A stretch of DNA of 64,000 nt from Corynebacterium ulceribovis DSM 45146 (GTDB lineage: Bacteria; Actinomycetota; Actinomycetes; Mycobacteriales; Mycobacteriaceae), in NCBI RefSeq assembly GCF_000372445.1, contig NZ_AQUY01000001.1:637553-701552 (forward strand), in the 5' to 3' direction. The position numbers and the translations under genes are program-made. How positions within the stretch are numbered: the first letter of the stretch is position 1; the number at the start of each line of letters is the position of its first letter. Below the pieces are notes generated by a model. The model ran no database searches, was not told the DNA's origin, and saw only the letters and a list, made by a program, of their open reading frames with translations. This document shows positions 22,718 through 32,732 of the stretch, piece by piece.

Positions 22718-23431
22718 ATGGCGCATCGGATCGACAATAAGAGGACAAAATCACGCGCCCGCCGCGGACTTGTGGACTGGGTGCTGATTGTCCTGATCGT
22801 GTCCGCCATGGTCGCGATGGTCGTGTACGGCTACTTCAACTACTACAAGAAGTGGTACGACGTCCCAGCGGTCGATGCGCCGCAAGCCCAGCTGCTGGAA
22901 AAACCAGCAGCCAAACCCGCTCAGCCCATTGGCGAATCCCAACCAATGGCAATGCACATTCCGAAACTAGGCATTACCGCCGGTTTCGATGATGCGGTAT
23001 GCCCGCTCACTGATGGCGCGCTGAATCCACCGACACTGAAAACGGTGTGCTACTTCACCGCGCCGGACCGGCCATATACGCTGCCGTCCACGGATTCGAA
23101 GGACGTTACGGTGGTGGCAGGCCATGCTGGCGCCGGTATCCCATCGGTGCTCGATGGTCTCTACGACAATGGCTACACGATGGATCTGGGCGATGAACTG
23201 CTCATTCGCACCGCTGATTCGGGTGATTCGTGGTTGGTATACAAGGTCACCGACCGGCATAGCCCCGACAAACCTGAGCTTGGCGATGACAAAGAAATCT
23301 GGGGCGAGGACGCAACCCCCGGCCGCCTGCTGCTGATTTCCTGCATCATGCCCGGCAACCCGTTTGCTCAATCCACCCAAAACGTGGTGCTTGGTTTTGA
23401 ATTCTCCGGCGTCAAACAACAGGCGGCTTAA
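22718..23431 (+). CDS. Sortase-like protein 1, catalytic Arg replaced by Gln
   Basis: A 237-residue membrane-anchored protein with one N-terminal transmembrane segment (about 19-40) and a class E/F-type sortase domain. His136 (VVAGHAG) and Cys209 (LLLISC) of the triad are present, but the third residue, Arg in the SxRNVV strand of the neighbour, is Gln221 here (STQNVVLGF). Cys95 and Cys111 could form a disulfide. It follows gatB by 4 bp and precedes a paralogue by 3 bp, so the two are co-transcribed. Transpeptidase activity may be reduced or absent; a partner role is possible. Confidence 0.75.
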   Translation: MAHRIDNKRTKSRARRGLVDWVLIVLIVSAMVAMVVYGYFNYYKKWYDVPAVDAPQAQLLEKPAAKPAQPIGESQPMAMHIPKLGITAGFDDAVCPLTDGALNPPTLKTVCYFTAPDRPYTLPSTDSKDVTVVAGHAGAGIPSVLDGLYDNGYTMDLGDELLIRTADSGDSWLVYKVTDRHSPDKPELGDDKEIWGEDATPGRLLLISCIMPGNPFAQSTQNVVLGFEFSGVKQQAA

Positions 23432-23434
23432 CCC

Positions 23435-24130
23435 ATGGTCACCACGTCACGCGTAAAAATTGGGGCAGCGGTGCTTGCCGTGTTGGCCGTGCTCGGGCTC
23501 ATCGCGCTGCTGGTGTGGCCGCGGGGCAACTCTGATTCCGACAATCTTGCTACCGCACCTGCTTCCAGCACCCCGAGTAGTGCGCCAGCGGAATCCACGG
23601 AAACCACAACGTCAACAAGCTCAATGAAGGTGAAACCTTCTGCCGGCCGGGAAATTGTCATTGACAAGGTGAACCTGCGGGCAACTGTCGACGACGGGGC
23701 GTGCGCCATGGTCGATGGGGCGCTGAACCCGCCGCTGATGGACACCGCTTGTTTCTACACCGCGCCGGATAAGCCATACTCGTTGCCGTCGTCGGAGCAG
23801 CCTGATTTGGCGGTGCTCGCTGGTCACGCCGGGGCGTTGGTGCCCGCGGTGTTTGACCCGCTCTACGACATGACCACCTTTGAGCAGTATCTCCAAGTAG
23901 GCGATGAGCTGAAGGTACGCACGGAAGAAAGCGGCGACAAGTGGCTGGTATACCGGGCGACCGATTTTCACACGCCGATGAAAGATGAGCTGCCGTATAT
24001 GGATGAGGTGTGGGGCGCGGATGCGACACCTGGGCGGCTGGTGCTGGTGACCTGCCTGCAACCGGAGGACCGGAATCAGGCGTCGGTGCGCAATGTGGTC
24101 ATCGGGTTCCAATTCGACCGCGTGGAGTAG
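23435..24130 (+). CDS. Sortase-like protein 2 (class E/F type, intact triad)
   Basis: A 231-residue paralogue of the protein just upstream: an N-terminal transmembrane segment (9-29), a Ser/Thr-rich linker (35-65), and a sortase domain with His131 (AGHAG), Cys207 (LVLVTC) and Arg219 (SVRNVVIGF). Cys90 and Cys106 match the extra cysteine pair of its neighbour. It presumably acts on the outer face of the membrane, attaching surface proteins to the wall; the recognised sorting signal is unknown. It converges on the lipoprotein gene 6 bp downstream. Confidence 0.8.
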   Translation: MVTTSRVKIGAAVLAVLAVLGLIALLVWPRGNSDSDNLATAPASSTPSSAPAESTETTTSTSSMKVKPSAGREIVIDKVNLRATVDDGACAMVDGALNPPLMDTACFYTAPDKPYSLPSSEQPDLAVLAGHAGALVPAVFDPLYDMTTFEQYLQVGDELKVRTEESGDKWLVYRATDFHTPMKDELPYMDEVWGADATPGRLVLVTCLQPEDRNQASVRNVVIGFQFDRVE

Positions 24131-24136
24131 GTGACG

Positions 24137-25141
24137 CTAGTCGGGGGAGGCACCGGAGGCAGACCCGCCCGGCACGATAATTACGCGGTCATCGCTTGGT
24201 GACGGTTCGGCAGTGGCATTGAGTGACTTATTGGACGTGGAAATCCAAAACAGTTCCTCGTCACCCATCATGGACACCGCAGCTGCTTGGATCCGGCCGA
24301 ACTCGCCACTGACAGCTGTAGTTGGCGCGCCAATGAGCTCAAAGGTGCCCTGCGGATTCTGCGCAATCTTTTGGTGCATCACCTTACCCGCCGCCGGGCC
24401 TGCAACCAGCAGATTTTCGCCATTGACGAAGCAGCTTCCCAGCTCTTCACCCGCATCCACCGTGCCGATGGGCTGAATGAAACGGTTGCCCCACGCTGCC
24501 ACCACTGGGATGCCATGCTCATAGCCGGTGAGAATCGGCAAACCGGTCATCGGGTCCTGGCACGCGGATACCAGCTGGAAGTAGTTATCGGAGACGTTGC
24601 GGAGGGTGACAATCTCACCGTTGGCATCAAGCAAAATCACCTCGACACCATAGGCCTCGGGATAATCCCGCACATCAAACCGGTCCTGGCCAAAAATAGT
24701 GACCCGTTTGACCGAGCCGTCATGTAGCAGCACCCACAGCTGGCCATCGGCGGCAACGGTGGGGGATGGCAAAATCTGCCGGACCGTGGAGTCGAATGCT
24801 GCCATCGGTTTCGGCTCGGCGCCGCGGGCGACCATAATGAGCTCTTTCCCGGCACCGACGACTGCGCGTTCATCACCGAGGGGAGTCAGCGCAGTGGTTT
24901 CTTCCAGGCAGGCCGCCACGACCATGTCATTAGTGGCACATGGGTCTTCCGACACATCCGGGGCGGTCTTTTCCGGAGTGCGGTCACCTTCCACAGTGGC
25001 CTTCGGCATCGGTAGCGCGCTTTGTTCCGTCGACTCTTCGAACTCAGCCTGCAAAGCTGGATCCTGAATACCGCAGGCGGCCGTCAGTATGGCGACGGAC
25101 ACCACAGCTGTCAGGCGCAATGCGGGACGACGAAAGTGCAT
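24137..25141 (-). CDS. Putative lipoprotein with beta-propeller-like repeats
   Basis: This 334-residue protein has a lipoprotein signal (basic N-terminus, hydrophobic core, lipobox ILTAAC with Cys23). The mature part has a Glu/Pro-rich linker and alternating short beta strands with Gly/Asp turns, such as VAADGQLWVLLHDGSVKRV, suggesting a propeller fold; at least four further cysteines could pair. No catalytic motif was recognised. It is divergent from the DoxX gene. Confidence 0.7.
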   Translation of the reverse strand: MHFRRPALRLTAVVSVAILTAACGIQDPALQAEFEESTEQSALPMPKATVEGDRTPEKTAPDVSEDPCATNDMVVAACLEETTALTPLGDERAVVGAGKELIMVARGAEPKPMAAFDSTVRQILPSPTVAADGQLWVLLHDGSVKRVTIFGQDRFDVRDYPEAYGVEVILLDANGEIVTLRNVSDNYFQLVSACQDPMTGLPILTGYEHGIPVVAAWGNRFIQPIGTVDAGEELGSCFVNGENLLVAGPAAGKVMHQKIAQNPQGTFELIGAPTTAVSGEFGRIQAAAVSMMGDEELFWISTSNKSLNATAEPSPSDDRVIIVPGGSASGASPD

Positions 25142-25237
25142 GGCCCCAGGATACGAGAAGATAAAGATTTACGTACAAAAAGCATCTTCGGGCGCGTCAA
25201 AACACAAGGATGCGGCAGCTCACTTAGTGTGGTGAGT

Positions 25238-26305
25238 GTGAGCGACAAAAAATTAAACCAAGACGACTTTGACGACCTCAACGACATTGACGTGCCAACC
25301 TACGATTCTGCTTCCGGCACCAGCCAGGAAGTGCATAAGACCGAGCAGTTGGACCGTCGCGATATCTACAGCGCAGCGGGCCGCACCGCACCGCAAACCA
25401 TTGAGCCGAGCAAGCAGGAATCGAGCCGCCTTGGCGGTTTCGGCCGGAAGAAGGCGGCGCCCGCTGGAGCCGCGGGAGCTGCTGGAACTGGCGCGGCCAC
25501 GGGGTCTGCCGCCACGGGCCCTGCTGCGACTGAGGCAATGGACCGGCCAAAGGAATTCCAGACGCAGAATCTGCGCGCACTGGACGAGGATGACACCCCA
25601 CGGGGCAAGTACGACGAGTTGCAAGACTTTGCCACCCGCCCAGCAGCAACTGGGACAGGTGCAGAACCAGCCGGTTCGGTTGATTCCACTGCCATGGGGG
25701 CCGGGGCGTTCGGCCCTGACTACACCAGCAACGGTGAATTCCGCGATGCGGACGCTGACGCCGACGCCAAGGCTGTGAAGGTCAAAGACCACCGCCGCGG
25801 CACCATCGACTTCGGTTTGCTGATTGCCCGCTTGGTCGTGGGTGTGTTGCTGATTGTGGATGCCGTTGCTGTGCTGTTTAAGCTCGGCGGCAATGCGGGA
25901 GTGACTGGCCTGGAAGGTGAGTTCGGTTCCTACTTCTACGCCAACATCTTGGCGTGGGGCGTCCCAAGCGTCGAATTGGTGGTCGGTGTGCTGCTGATCT
26001 TCGGGCTCGCAACCCCAATCGCTGCTTGCTTGGGCATGATTGTGGCCATGTTTATGGCACTGCACTCCTTCAACCAGCAGGGCAGCCTGAATGTCTTCAA
26101 CTTGAGCGCTGATGTGCAGTATTGGCTGGCCATGTCCGGTTTCTTGGTGGCACTGCAGTTCACCGGACCGGGCTACTACGGCTTGGACTTTGGTCGCGGT
26201 TGGGCACGCCGCCCATTGGCTTCCAGCTGGATTCTGGCGGTTGTCGGTTTCGCCGCTGCAGCTGTGCTGTGGTACTTCGCCGCCCGCACCAACCCATTCA
26301 ACTAA
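25238..26305 (+). CDS. DoxX-family membrane protein with a long acidic N-terminal region
   Basis: A 355-residue protein. Residues 1-185 are hydrophilic, Ala/Gly/Thr-rich and probably disordered. A DoxX-type domain of four membrane segments follows (IDFGLLIARLVVGVLLIVDA, then SVELVVGVLLIFGLATPIA, etc.). DoxX proteins act in membrane redox or detoxification processes in some bacteria, but a specific role cannot be assigned. GTG 25238 is favoured because the hydrophilic region starts cleanly there; in-frame upstream starts would run into the divergent promoter. A bidirectional terminator follows. Confidence 0.72.
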   Translation: MSDKKLNQDDFDDLNDIDVPTYDSASGTSQEVHKTEQLDRRDIYSAAGRTAPQTIEPSKQESSRLGGFGRKKAAPAGAAGAAGTGAATGSAATGPAATEAMDRPKEFQTQNLRALDEDDTPRGKYDELQDFATRPAATGTGAEPAGSVDSTAMGAGAFGPDYTSNGEFRDADADADAKAVKVKDHRRGTIDFGLLIARLVVGVLLIVDAVAVLFKLGGNAGVTGLEGEFGSYFYANILAWGVPSVELVVGVLLIFGLATPIAACLGMIVAMFMALHSFNQQGSLNVFNLSADVQYWLAMSGFLVALQFTGPGYYGLDFGRGWARRPLASSWILAVVGFAAAAVLWYFAARTNPFN

Positions 26306-26318
26306 TCACACAAAAAAG

Positions 26319-26360
26319 AACGCCCCGGAAGTCGTCGCTCACGACCCCGGGGCGTTTTTC
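26319..26360. terminator. Bidirectional terminator between DoxX and ilvD
   Basis: The stem AACGCCCCGG...CCGGGGCGTT has an A-run on the left (CAAAAAAG) and a T-run on the right (TTTTT), so it can end transcription of both convergent genes. Confidence 0.85.
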
Positions 26361-26372
26361 TATCGTCAGGTA

Positions 26373-28220
26373 CTAGTCCACGATTCGGACGGCGCCCTTA
26401 TCAGCAGACGAAGCCATCTTCGCGTAGGCCTTCAGAGCCTTCGTCACTTCGCGCTTGCGTTCAGCTGGCTGCCAAGGCTTGGCAGATGCCTCCATCTTCG
26501 CGCGGCGCTCCGCCAATTCTTCATCGGTCAGCAGCACAGACAGTTCCCGCTTGTGCACGTCAATGGTGATGATGTCGCCATCTTCAATCAGACCAATGAC
26601 ACCGCCGTGCGCAGCTTCCGGCGAAATGTGGCCAACAGACAACCCGGAGGAGCCACCAGAGAACCGACCGTCGGTAATCAGTGCGCACTTCTGGCCAAGG
26701 CCAGCGCCCTTCAGGAAGGCAGTTGGGTGCAGCATTTCCTGCATACCTGGGCCACCGGATGGGCCTTCGTAGCGCACCACCAGCACATCGCCTGGTTGCA
26801 CTTCGCGCTTCAAAATCACCGACACCGCTTCTTCCTGGCTTTCGCACACGCGAGCTGGGCCCTGGAAGTGCCATAGCGACTCGTCAATACCGGCGGCCTT
26901 AATCACAGCGCCATCTTCGGACAGGTTGCCGCGCAGCACCGCTAGGCCACCGTCCTTGGTGTAGGCATGGGCGACGTCACGGATGCAACCGCCTGAGGCG
27001 TCACGGTCCAGGTCATCCCAGCGGTTGTTGGTGCTGAATGGTTCGGTGGTGCGGACGCCACCTGGCGCTGCGTAGAACAGTTCCACAGCTTCGTCCGTTG
27101 GGCTGTCGGCGCGGATATCCCAGTCGCCGAGCCACGCATCCAGGCTGTCGGAGTGCACTGACTTCACGTCGTCATGCAGCAGTCCGGCGCGGTGCAGCTC
27201 ACCGAGCAGGGCAGGGATGCCACCGGCACGGTGCACGTCTTCCATGTGGTAGTCGGAGTTCGGGGAGACCTTCGACAGGCATGGCACGCGTCGGGACAGT
27301 GCATCAATGTCAGCTAGGTCGAAGTCGATGCCGCCTTCCTGTGCAGCGGCCAGAATGTGCAGCACCGTGTTGGTGGAGCCGCCCATGGCCATATCCAGTG
27401 CCATGGCGTTGTCGAAGGCGTGCTTGTTGGCAATGTTGCGTGGCAGCACTGACTCGTCACCTTCGCCGTAGTAGCGACGGCACAGGTCAACGACGGTTTG
27501 GCCGGCCTTTTCAAACAGGGCGCGGCGAGCCTGGTGGGTGGCTAGCACCGAGCCGTTGCCGGGCAGGGACAGACCCAAAGCTTCGGTCAGGCAGTTCATG
27601 GAGTTTGCGGTGAACATGCCGGAGCAAGAACCACAGGTCGGGCAGGCAGCAGCTTCCACTGCAGCCAGTCCGGATTCGTCCACGTTTTCCGACGCAGATG
27701 CGGAAATTGCAGTAATCAGGTCAGTTGGTGCGTGTGCGACACCGTCAACGACTACGGCTTTACCGGCTTCCATTGGGCCACCGGATACGAACACCACTGG
27801 GATGTTCAGTCGCAGCGCCGCATTGAGCATGCCTGGGGTGATTTTGTCGCAGTTGGAGATACAGACCAGCGCGTCAGCGGTGTGCGCGTTGACCATGTAC
27901 TCCACGGAGTCGGAGATGATTTCACGGCTCGGCAGGGAGTACAGCATGCCGGAGTGACCCATGGCGATACCGTCATCCACCGCGATGGTGTTGAATTCCT
28001 TGGCCACACCACCGGCAGCTTCAATTGCCTCGGCAACAATTTGGCCGACGTTGCGCAGGTGCACGTGGCCGGGCACGAACTGGGTGAAGGAGTTCGCGAT
28101 GGCAACAATTGGTTTGCCAAAGTCGCCGTCTTTCATGCCGGTGGCGCGCCACAGGGAGCGGGCGCCTGCGGCGTTACGACCGGCGGTGGTGGTTCGGGAA
28201 CGAAGTGGGATTGCGTTCAT
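26373..28220 (-). CDS. ilvD: Dihydroxy-acid dehydratase
   Basis: This 615-residue Fe-S enzyme makes the 2-keto acids that precede valine, leucine and isoleucine. Cluster and active-site motifs are clear: [24 protein letters not shown], and [19 protein letters not shown] with cluster cysteines; later [20 protein letters not shown] holds the catalytic serine region. Its start overlaps the stop of the PH-domain gene by one base, so the two are coupled. It lies beside ilvBNC but on the opposite strand, as in C. glutamicum. Confidence 0.96.
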   Translation of the reverse strand: MNAIPLRSRTTTAGRNAAGARSLWRATGMKDGDFGKPIVAIANSFTQFVPGHVHLRNVGQIVAEAIEAAGGVAKEFNTIAVDDGIAMGHSGMLYSLPSREIISDSVEYMVNAHTADALVCISNCDKITPGMLNAALRLNIPVVFVSGGPMEAGKAVVVDGVAHAPTDLITAISASASENVDESGLAAVEAAACPTCGSCSGMFTANSMNCLTEALGLSLPGNGSVLATHQARRALFEKAGQTVVDLCRRYYGEGDESVLPRNIANKHAFDNAMALDMAMGGSTNTVLHILAAAQEGGIDFDLADIDALSRRVPCLSKVSPNSDYHMEDVHRAGGIPALLGELHRAGLLHDDVKSVHSDSLDAWLGDWDIRADSPTDEAVELFYAAPGGVRTTEPFSTNNRWDDLDRDASGGCIRDVAHAYTKDGGLAVLRGNLSEDGAVIKAAGIDESLWHFQGPARVCESQEEAVSVILKREVQPGDVLVVRYEGPSGGPGMQEMLHPTAFLKGAGLGQKCALITDGRFSGGSSGLSVGHISPEAAHGGVIGLIEDGDIITIDVHKRELSVLLTDEELAERRAKMEASAKPWQPAERKREVTKALKAYAKMASSADKGAVRIVD

Positions 28221-28741
28221 CAGCGTTCTTCCTTCTCAGACTGTTTCTTTGCGTAGGACTCCAGGTCGGTGTCGCGTTCGACCAAAATGGTGCGACCTTC
28301 CTTGTCGAATACAGTCACTGATTCGTCTGCTGCTTTTCGGCCTGCGGTGACCGGATCGGGGATGCGGCCGCCGGAAGCGTCGGAGACTTTTGGCATGTCA
28401 TTAAATGTGATGCCTGGGAGTGAGAACTTGGTGTCGTCTTTGCGCACGGCGTAGGCGGTGCCGCCTTTAGGAAAGAGCACGCCGGCGAAGTCGTCCCAGG
28501 ATACGGTTTGGTTGCTGCGGAACAGGTAGACCGCGGCGATGCCACGTTCGGAAATGGTGGTCCGAACTCGCAATACCCACACTACGAATAGCAGGGGCAC
28601 AACTGGAACCCAGAAGAACCAACTGAACTTCCAACCTGCGAAAATGACGGCCAGCAGCAGGGCCGCCGCAATGAACATGAAGTGCCCACGGGACGGCCGG
28701 AACTGCGTGGTTGAAAGTGGTTGGCTTTGCTCTGCGCTCAT
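28220..28741 (-). CDS. PH-domain membrane protein (Cfp6-like)
   Basis: A 173-residue protein with two close hydrophobic segments (about 20-60, [19 protein letters not shown] and beyond) and a bacterial PH-like domain behind them ([19 protein letters not shown], then [20 protein letters not shown]). The Lys/Glu-rich C-terminus is probably cytoplasmic. Relatives are known as low-molecular-weight antigen/Cfp6-type proteins in mycobacteria; function unknown. Coupled to ilvD, as seen in several corynebacteria. Confidence 0.78.
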   Translation of the reverse strand: MSAEQSQPLSTTQFRPSRGHFMFIAAALLLAVIFAGWKFSWFFWVPVVPLLFVVWVLRVRTTISERGIAAVYLFRSNQTVSWDDFAGVLFPKGGTAYAVRKDDTKFSLPGITFNDMPKVSDASGGRIPDPVTAGRKAADESVTVFDKEGRTILVERDTDLESYAKKQSEKEER

Positions 28742-28780
28742 AACTGGTCATTGTAGGTGACCAGCCAGACAAGGTCGCAA

Positions 28781-30571
28781 CTATGGGCTGGTCTGTGGGT
28801 TTGCCTGCCCATTGTCCGGGCTTTGCTGCAGTCCCTGCTGCTGGCTGGTGGTTGGCGCCGAAGGTTCCGAGCTTTGTGACGGACTGCTTTGGCTCTGGGA
28901 CGGTGCCGGACGGTTCGGGCTGGACTGCTGCGGCGCACTAGAGCCCGGCGACTGTTGTGGCGCAGTGCCATTTTGCCCGGTTTGGTTGCCATCCGGCCCA
29001 TATTGGTCCGTTGTCTCCGGCGTCGTTTCCTCAGTAGTCGTGAGCGTGTCTTCCGGCGTCGGCTCCGTCGTCGACGGCGCCGGTGAAGATGGCTCTGGCG
29101 CAGGCGTAGACGACTCGGTGGTTGGTCGTGGCGGTGCCAGCCAACCCTTATTCTCGATTTCCGGGCCTGGATCAATAGTCAGGATGGACAGGACACCAAG
29201 CAGGAACAAGCTGAGGAAGAGCAGGGCAGTGGAGGTCCGCATGCGGCCACCGAGGGTGATCCACCGGCGCCAGCTGGTCGCACCCTTTTTGCGCTTAGTT
29301 TCTTCCTCAATCAGCTTGTTTGCTTGCTTCTCGTTTTCCTCGCGCAGCGTCCTATTTGCAGCAGCGCGCGGCATGTCACTGCGGGCGTTCTCGTTGCCGA
29401 GGAAAATCTCTTCCGTCGGGTTGTCCTGCTCGCGGCGCTCACGGGCACGCTGGCGGGCTAGCTCCTGCTGCTCTTCGCGTTGGCGTGATTCCTTCGCCAT
29501 CTGCGGAATGGTTGGCAGCAGATGTGGGGCATAGGCCAGTTGCTGAGTTGCGAACTTTGCCGGGTCAGTGTCGTCGGCGATGAGTTTAGGGGTGTTGCCG
29601 GCGGAATGAGCGTCCTTCTTGTTTCCGTCAATAAGCCCGGCGCTGCTGACTTTCCCGGGAATCGGGTCGGGGAGGTTATCGTCGCGGTCGGTGAGTAACC
29701 CGGACTCGCGGATGGCCACGGCAATATCGTCGGTGGCCACGGCCGTGAGTTCATGCCACCACTCGCGGGCGATTTCTTTGCGGATTTCACGCTCGACATG
29801 CCACTGTTCACCTGGCTGCACGTCAATAATCATGCGGATGACGGCCTGCCAAGGTACACCCGCTACTTCCGGCACCACGACCTTGGAAAACGGCTGGACC
29901 TTCAGCTCAGAAATGACAGACGGTTTCACATCGTCGCGTTCAAGTGCGCGATGGGCAGCGGCAGAGGTGCGGTCAATGAGCTCATCTATATTCTCAGCGG
30001 CCGACAGCGGCAGGGTAGTGAGCACCACCGCGCGGGACCACGCATTGGAATAGTTGACGTTATAAGACGTCTCACCATTCGGGATGATGATCTCTTCACC
30101 GCTTAAGGTGCGGATGGTGGTGGCGCGCATGGTGACTTTAATGACGTCACCTTCCACCGGTCCGGCGCTGGTGTTGAACTGCACCCAGTCGCCGATGCCG
30201 TACTGCTGCTCGGTGATGATGAAGAAGCCGCCGAGGAAGTCACCAATGAATTTCTGGGCACCAAAACCAATGGCTGCAGAAATGACGGTGGCGGGGATAG
30301 CTGCACCCGCGAGGGTGAAGCCAAAGTGTTTCATCACATTAACAATCAGGATGAAATAAGCCACCGCCTCGATGACGTACACCAAGGCGCCAAGGATGGC
30401 CCGCTGACCCTTCGAGTCCTGGGTATCGGCGGGCATCCGGTAGGTCATTTTTCGGATGACCCAGCGCGCGATACGTGGGATGAGCACGCCAATTACCACG
30501 AGGATGGCGATCGGGATGCCATGATCGACCAGCCACGTCCACAGTTGATTCAACAAAAAGCTATAAGGCAT
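28781..30571 (-). CDS. mscCG: MscCG-type mechanosensitive channel / glutamate efflux protein
   Basis: This 596-residue MscS-family channel has three N-terminal membrane helices, with the pore helix in AIPATVISAAIGFGAQKF, then the beta/alpha cytoplasmic domain. After a charged linker it has the hallmark of the corynebacterial subgroup, an extra C-terminal membrane segment (TSTALLFLSLFLLGVLSIL), and a long extracellular tail rich in Pro, Ser, Thr and Gln. In C. glutamicum the homologue sits between ilvD and ilvB, as here, and exports glutamate under membrane tension or penicillin/biotin stress. ATG 30571 was chosen because the first helix starts there. Glutamate export here is inferred by homology and position. 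Confidence 0.9.
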   Translation of the reverse strand: MPYSFLLNQLWTWLVDHGIPIAILVVIGVLIPRIARWVIRKMTYRMPADTQDSKGQRAILGALVYVIEAVAYFILIVNVMKHFGFTLAGAAIPATVISAAIGFGAQKFIGDFLGGFFIITEQQYGIGDWVQFNTSAGPVEGDVIKVTMRATTIRTLSGEEIIIPNGETSYNVNYSNAWSRAVVLTTLPLSAAENIDELIDRTSAAAHRALERDDVKPSVISELKVQPFSKVVVPEVAGVPWQAVIRMIIDVQPGEQWHVEREIRKEIAREWWHELTAVATDDIAVAIRESGLLTDRDDNLPDPIPGKVSSAGLIDGNKKDAHSAGNTPKLIADDTDPAKFATQQLAYAPHLLPTIPQMAKESRQREEQQELARQRARERREQDNPTEEIFLGNENARSDMPRAAANRTLREENEKQANKLIEEETKRKKGATSWRRWITLGGRMRTSTALLFLSLFLLGVLSILTIDPGPEIENKGWLAPPRPTTESSTPAPEPSSPAPSTTEPTPEDTLTTTEETTPETTDQYGPDGNQTGQNGTAPQQSPGSSAPQQSSPNRPAPSQSQSSPSQSSEPSAPTTSQQQGLQQSPDNGQANPQTSP

Positions 30572-30642
30572 GATGCCACCTACTGTAGGCAGGAATCGGG
30601 GGCAGTGGGAGAGTGTCGAATCGGACAATTAGCAAGTCACAT

Positions 30643-30672
30643 TTGCTTGAATCTTGTGACGTGGATTATTCT
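30643..30672 (+). promoter_or_regulatory. Probable ilvBNC promoter
   Basis: TTGCTT (-35) and TATTCT (-10) are 18 bp apart. The -10 ends 7 nt before the leader-peptide ATG at 30680, so the leader would be translated from the very 5' end. Confidence 0.55.
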
Positions 30673-30679
30673 TACGGCC

Positions 30680-30748
30680 ATGATGATTATTCGACTTCAG
30701 GTAATTCTCGGCCTCGTAGGCCAGGGCGCTGAGCGTAGCGCAGGGTAA
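30680..30748 (+). CDS. ilv leader peptide (attenuation)
   Basis: A 22-codon ORF beginning MMIIRLQVILGLVG holds three Ile, three Leu and two Val codons within its first 13 residues and ends at TAA 30746-30748, 32 bp before a terminator hairpin. Ribosome stalling at these codons when branched-chain aminoacyl-tRNAs run low would let ilvBNC be transcribed. C. glutamicum ilvBNC is known to be attenuated through such a leader; the sequence here is different but of the same design. Too short to be found by standard gene callers. Confidence 0.8.
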   Translation: MMIIRLQVILGLVGQGAERSAG

Positions 30749-30780
30749 CCCCGGATTACTCGTCGTCTCACAGTTCAGCG

Positions 30781-30814
30781 CCCTCGTGCAACACCACGTT
30801 GCTCGGGGGTTTTG
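30781..30814 (+). terminator. ilvBNC attenuator terminator
   Basis: The stem CCCTCGTGCAAC / GTTGCTCGGGGG (one internal mismatch and G-U pairs), with a five-base loop, is followed by TTTT. It lies between the leader peptide and ilvB and is the likely attenuator; GGGCGCTGAGCGTAGCGC upstream could form a competing hairpin over the leader's 3' end. Confidence 0.7.
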
Positions 30815-30868
30815 CTATATGTCAGTCGTCATTTGTCCCAGTAAACATCCTGATAGGAGTCATGAGTC

Positions 30869-32728
30869 GTGAACGCGGCATCTCGACAATCCCCTACTCC
30901 CGCAACCCTCGCCGCCCAGTCGCGAGTCGGTAAGCCCGACCGTATGACCGGTGCGCAGGCGATTGTCCGAACCCTCGAAGAACTCGGAACCGATATTGTA
31001 TTCGGCATTCCGGGCGGTGCCGTCCTCCCACTCTATGACCCGCTCTACGACTCCCAGCGTCTGCGCCACGTCCTGGTCCGTCACGAACAGGGCGCCGGCC
31101 ACGCAGCCACCGGCTACGCACAGGTCTCCGGCAAAGTCGGCGTGTGTATCGCCACCTCCGGCCCAGGTGCAACCAACCTGGTCACCCCAATCGCAGACGC
31201 AGCCATGGACTCGGTCCCACTGGTGGCCATCACCGGTCAGGTTGGCCAGTCCCTGCTGGGCACCGACGCATTCCAGGAAGCGGATATCCGCGGTGTGACC
31301 ATGCCAGTGACCAAGCACAACTTCATGGTCATGGACCCGAATGACATTCCACGCATCATCGCTGAGGCCTTCCACCTGGCATCGACCGGTCGCCCAGGCG
31401 CCATCTTGGTCGACATTCCGAAGGACGTGCAGAACGCGGAAATGGACTTCGTCTGGCCACCAGAGCTGGACTTGCCAGGCTACCGCCCAGTGACCTCGCC
31501 ACACATCCGCCAGATTGAAGAAGCGCTGCGCCTGATTGAAAAGTCCGAGCGCCCAGTGCTGTACGTCGGCGGCGGTGTCATTAAGGCCGACGCACACGCA
31601 GAGCTGCTTGCTTTTGCTGAGGCCCTGGAAATCCCAGTGGTGACCACGTTGATGGCGCGCGGTGCGTTCCCAGACAGCCACGACCTGCACTACGGCATGC
31701 CAGGTATGCACGGCACCGTGTCGGCAGTGGCGGCGCTGCAGCGCAGCGACCTCATTATTGCGATGGGTGCGCGTTTTGACGACCGCGTCACCGGTCAGGT
31801 CGATACGTTCGCACCACTGGCGAAAGTTATTCACGCGGACATTGACCCAGCCGAAATTGGCAAGATTCGCGAAGCACACGTCCCAATCGTCGGCGATGCC
31901 CGCGAAGTGCTGCAGGCCCTGCTGGACTCCTTCAAGCAGATGAAGCTATCCAAGCCGAATACTGCGGAGTGGCGCGAGCAGCTCACCGACCTGCGTGACT
32001 GCTTCCCGCTGGGCTGGGAACCACAGTCCGACGGCAAGCTCAGCCCACAGTTTGTTATTAAGACGCTTTCTGACGAAGTGGGGCCGGACGCCGTGTACGT
32101 GGCCGGTGTGGGTCAGCACCAGATGTGGGCAGCTCAGTTCGTGGAGTACGAAAAGCCACGCACCTGGCTGAACTCGGGTGGTCTGGGCACCATGGGCTAC
32201 GCCGTTCCCGCAGCCATGGGCGCTAAGGCTGCAGCTCCGGGAACGGAAGTGTGGGCCATTGACGGGGATGGTTGCTTCCAGATGACCAACCAGGAACTGA
32301 CTACCTGTGCCATTGAAGGGTTCCCAATTAAGGTCGCGCTGATCAATAACGGTAACCTTGGCATGGTTCGTCAGTGGCAAACCCTGTTCTACGACGAGCG
32401 TTACTCCAACACGAAGCTGTCCAACAAGGACGGCGTGTACATCCCAGACTTCCTGAAGTTGTCTGAGGGCCTTGGCTGCCACGCTATCCGTGTCACCAAG
32501 GAAGAAGAAGTGCTGCCTGCTATCCAGGAAGCGCGAAGCATCAACGACCGACCAGTAGTTGTTGAGTTCATCGTCGGTGAAGACGCACAGGTGTGGCCAA
32601 TGGTCGCAGCTGGTTGCTCCAACGACGAGATTCAGGTGGCAATGGACATTCGCCCACTGTTCGACGAAGAAGACTCCGCCGCCGAATCCCCAGCAGATAT
32701 CCACGACACTGTGGCAGAAAAGGCGTAA
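30869..32728 (+). CDS. ilvB: Acetolactate synthase large subunit
   Basis: The ThDP-dependent catalytic subunit of acetohydroxyacid synthase (619 residues), which starts valine/leucine and isoleucine synthesis. Motifs: [28 protein letters not shown] with the cofactor-activating Glu, [15 protein letters not shown], and the ThDP site [12 protein letters not shown] followed by NN. GTG 30869 has AGGAG 9 nt upstream; the ATG at 30862 is in another frame. ilvN follows after 4 bp and ilvC 53 bp later. Expression is controlled by the attenuator upstream. Confidence 0.96.
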   Translation: MNAASRQSPTPATLAAQSRVGKPDRMTGAQAIVRTLEELGTDIVFGIPGGAVLPLYDPLYDSQRLRHVLVRHEQGAGHAATGYAQVSGKVGVCIATSGPGATNLVTPIADAAMDSVPLVAITGQVGQSLLGTDAFQEADIRGVTMPVTKHNFMVMDPNDIPRIIAEAFHLASTGRPGAILVDIPKDVQNAEMDFVWPPELDLPGYRPVTSPHIRQIEEALRLIEKSERPVLYVGGGVIKADAHAELLAFAEALEIPVVTTLMARGAFPDSHDLHYGMPGMHGTVSAVAALQRSDLIIAMGARFDDRVTGQVDTFAPLAKVIHADIDPAEIGKIREAHVPIVGDAREVLQALLDSFKQMKLSKPNTAEWREQLTDLRDCFPLGWEPQSDGKLSPQFVIKTLSDEVGPDAVYVAGVGQHQMWAAQFVEYEKPRTWLNSGGLGTMGYAVPAAMGAKAAAPGTEVWAIDGDGCFQMTNQELTTCAIEGFPIKVALINNGNLGMVRQWQTLFYDERYSNTKLSNKDGVYIPDFLKLSEGLGCHAIRVTKEEEVLPAIQEARSINDRPVVVEFIVGEDAQVWPMVAAGCSNDEIQVAMDIRPLFDEEDSAAESPADIHDTVAEKA

Positions 32729-32732
32729 CACC

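Noticed and set aside
30862-30868. ATG just before the ilvB GTG as alternative start
   Set aside because: It is in a different frame from ilvB and stops early; GTG 30869 has the better spacing to AGGAG.
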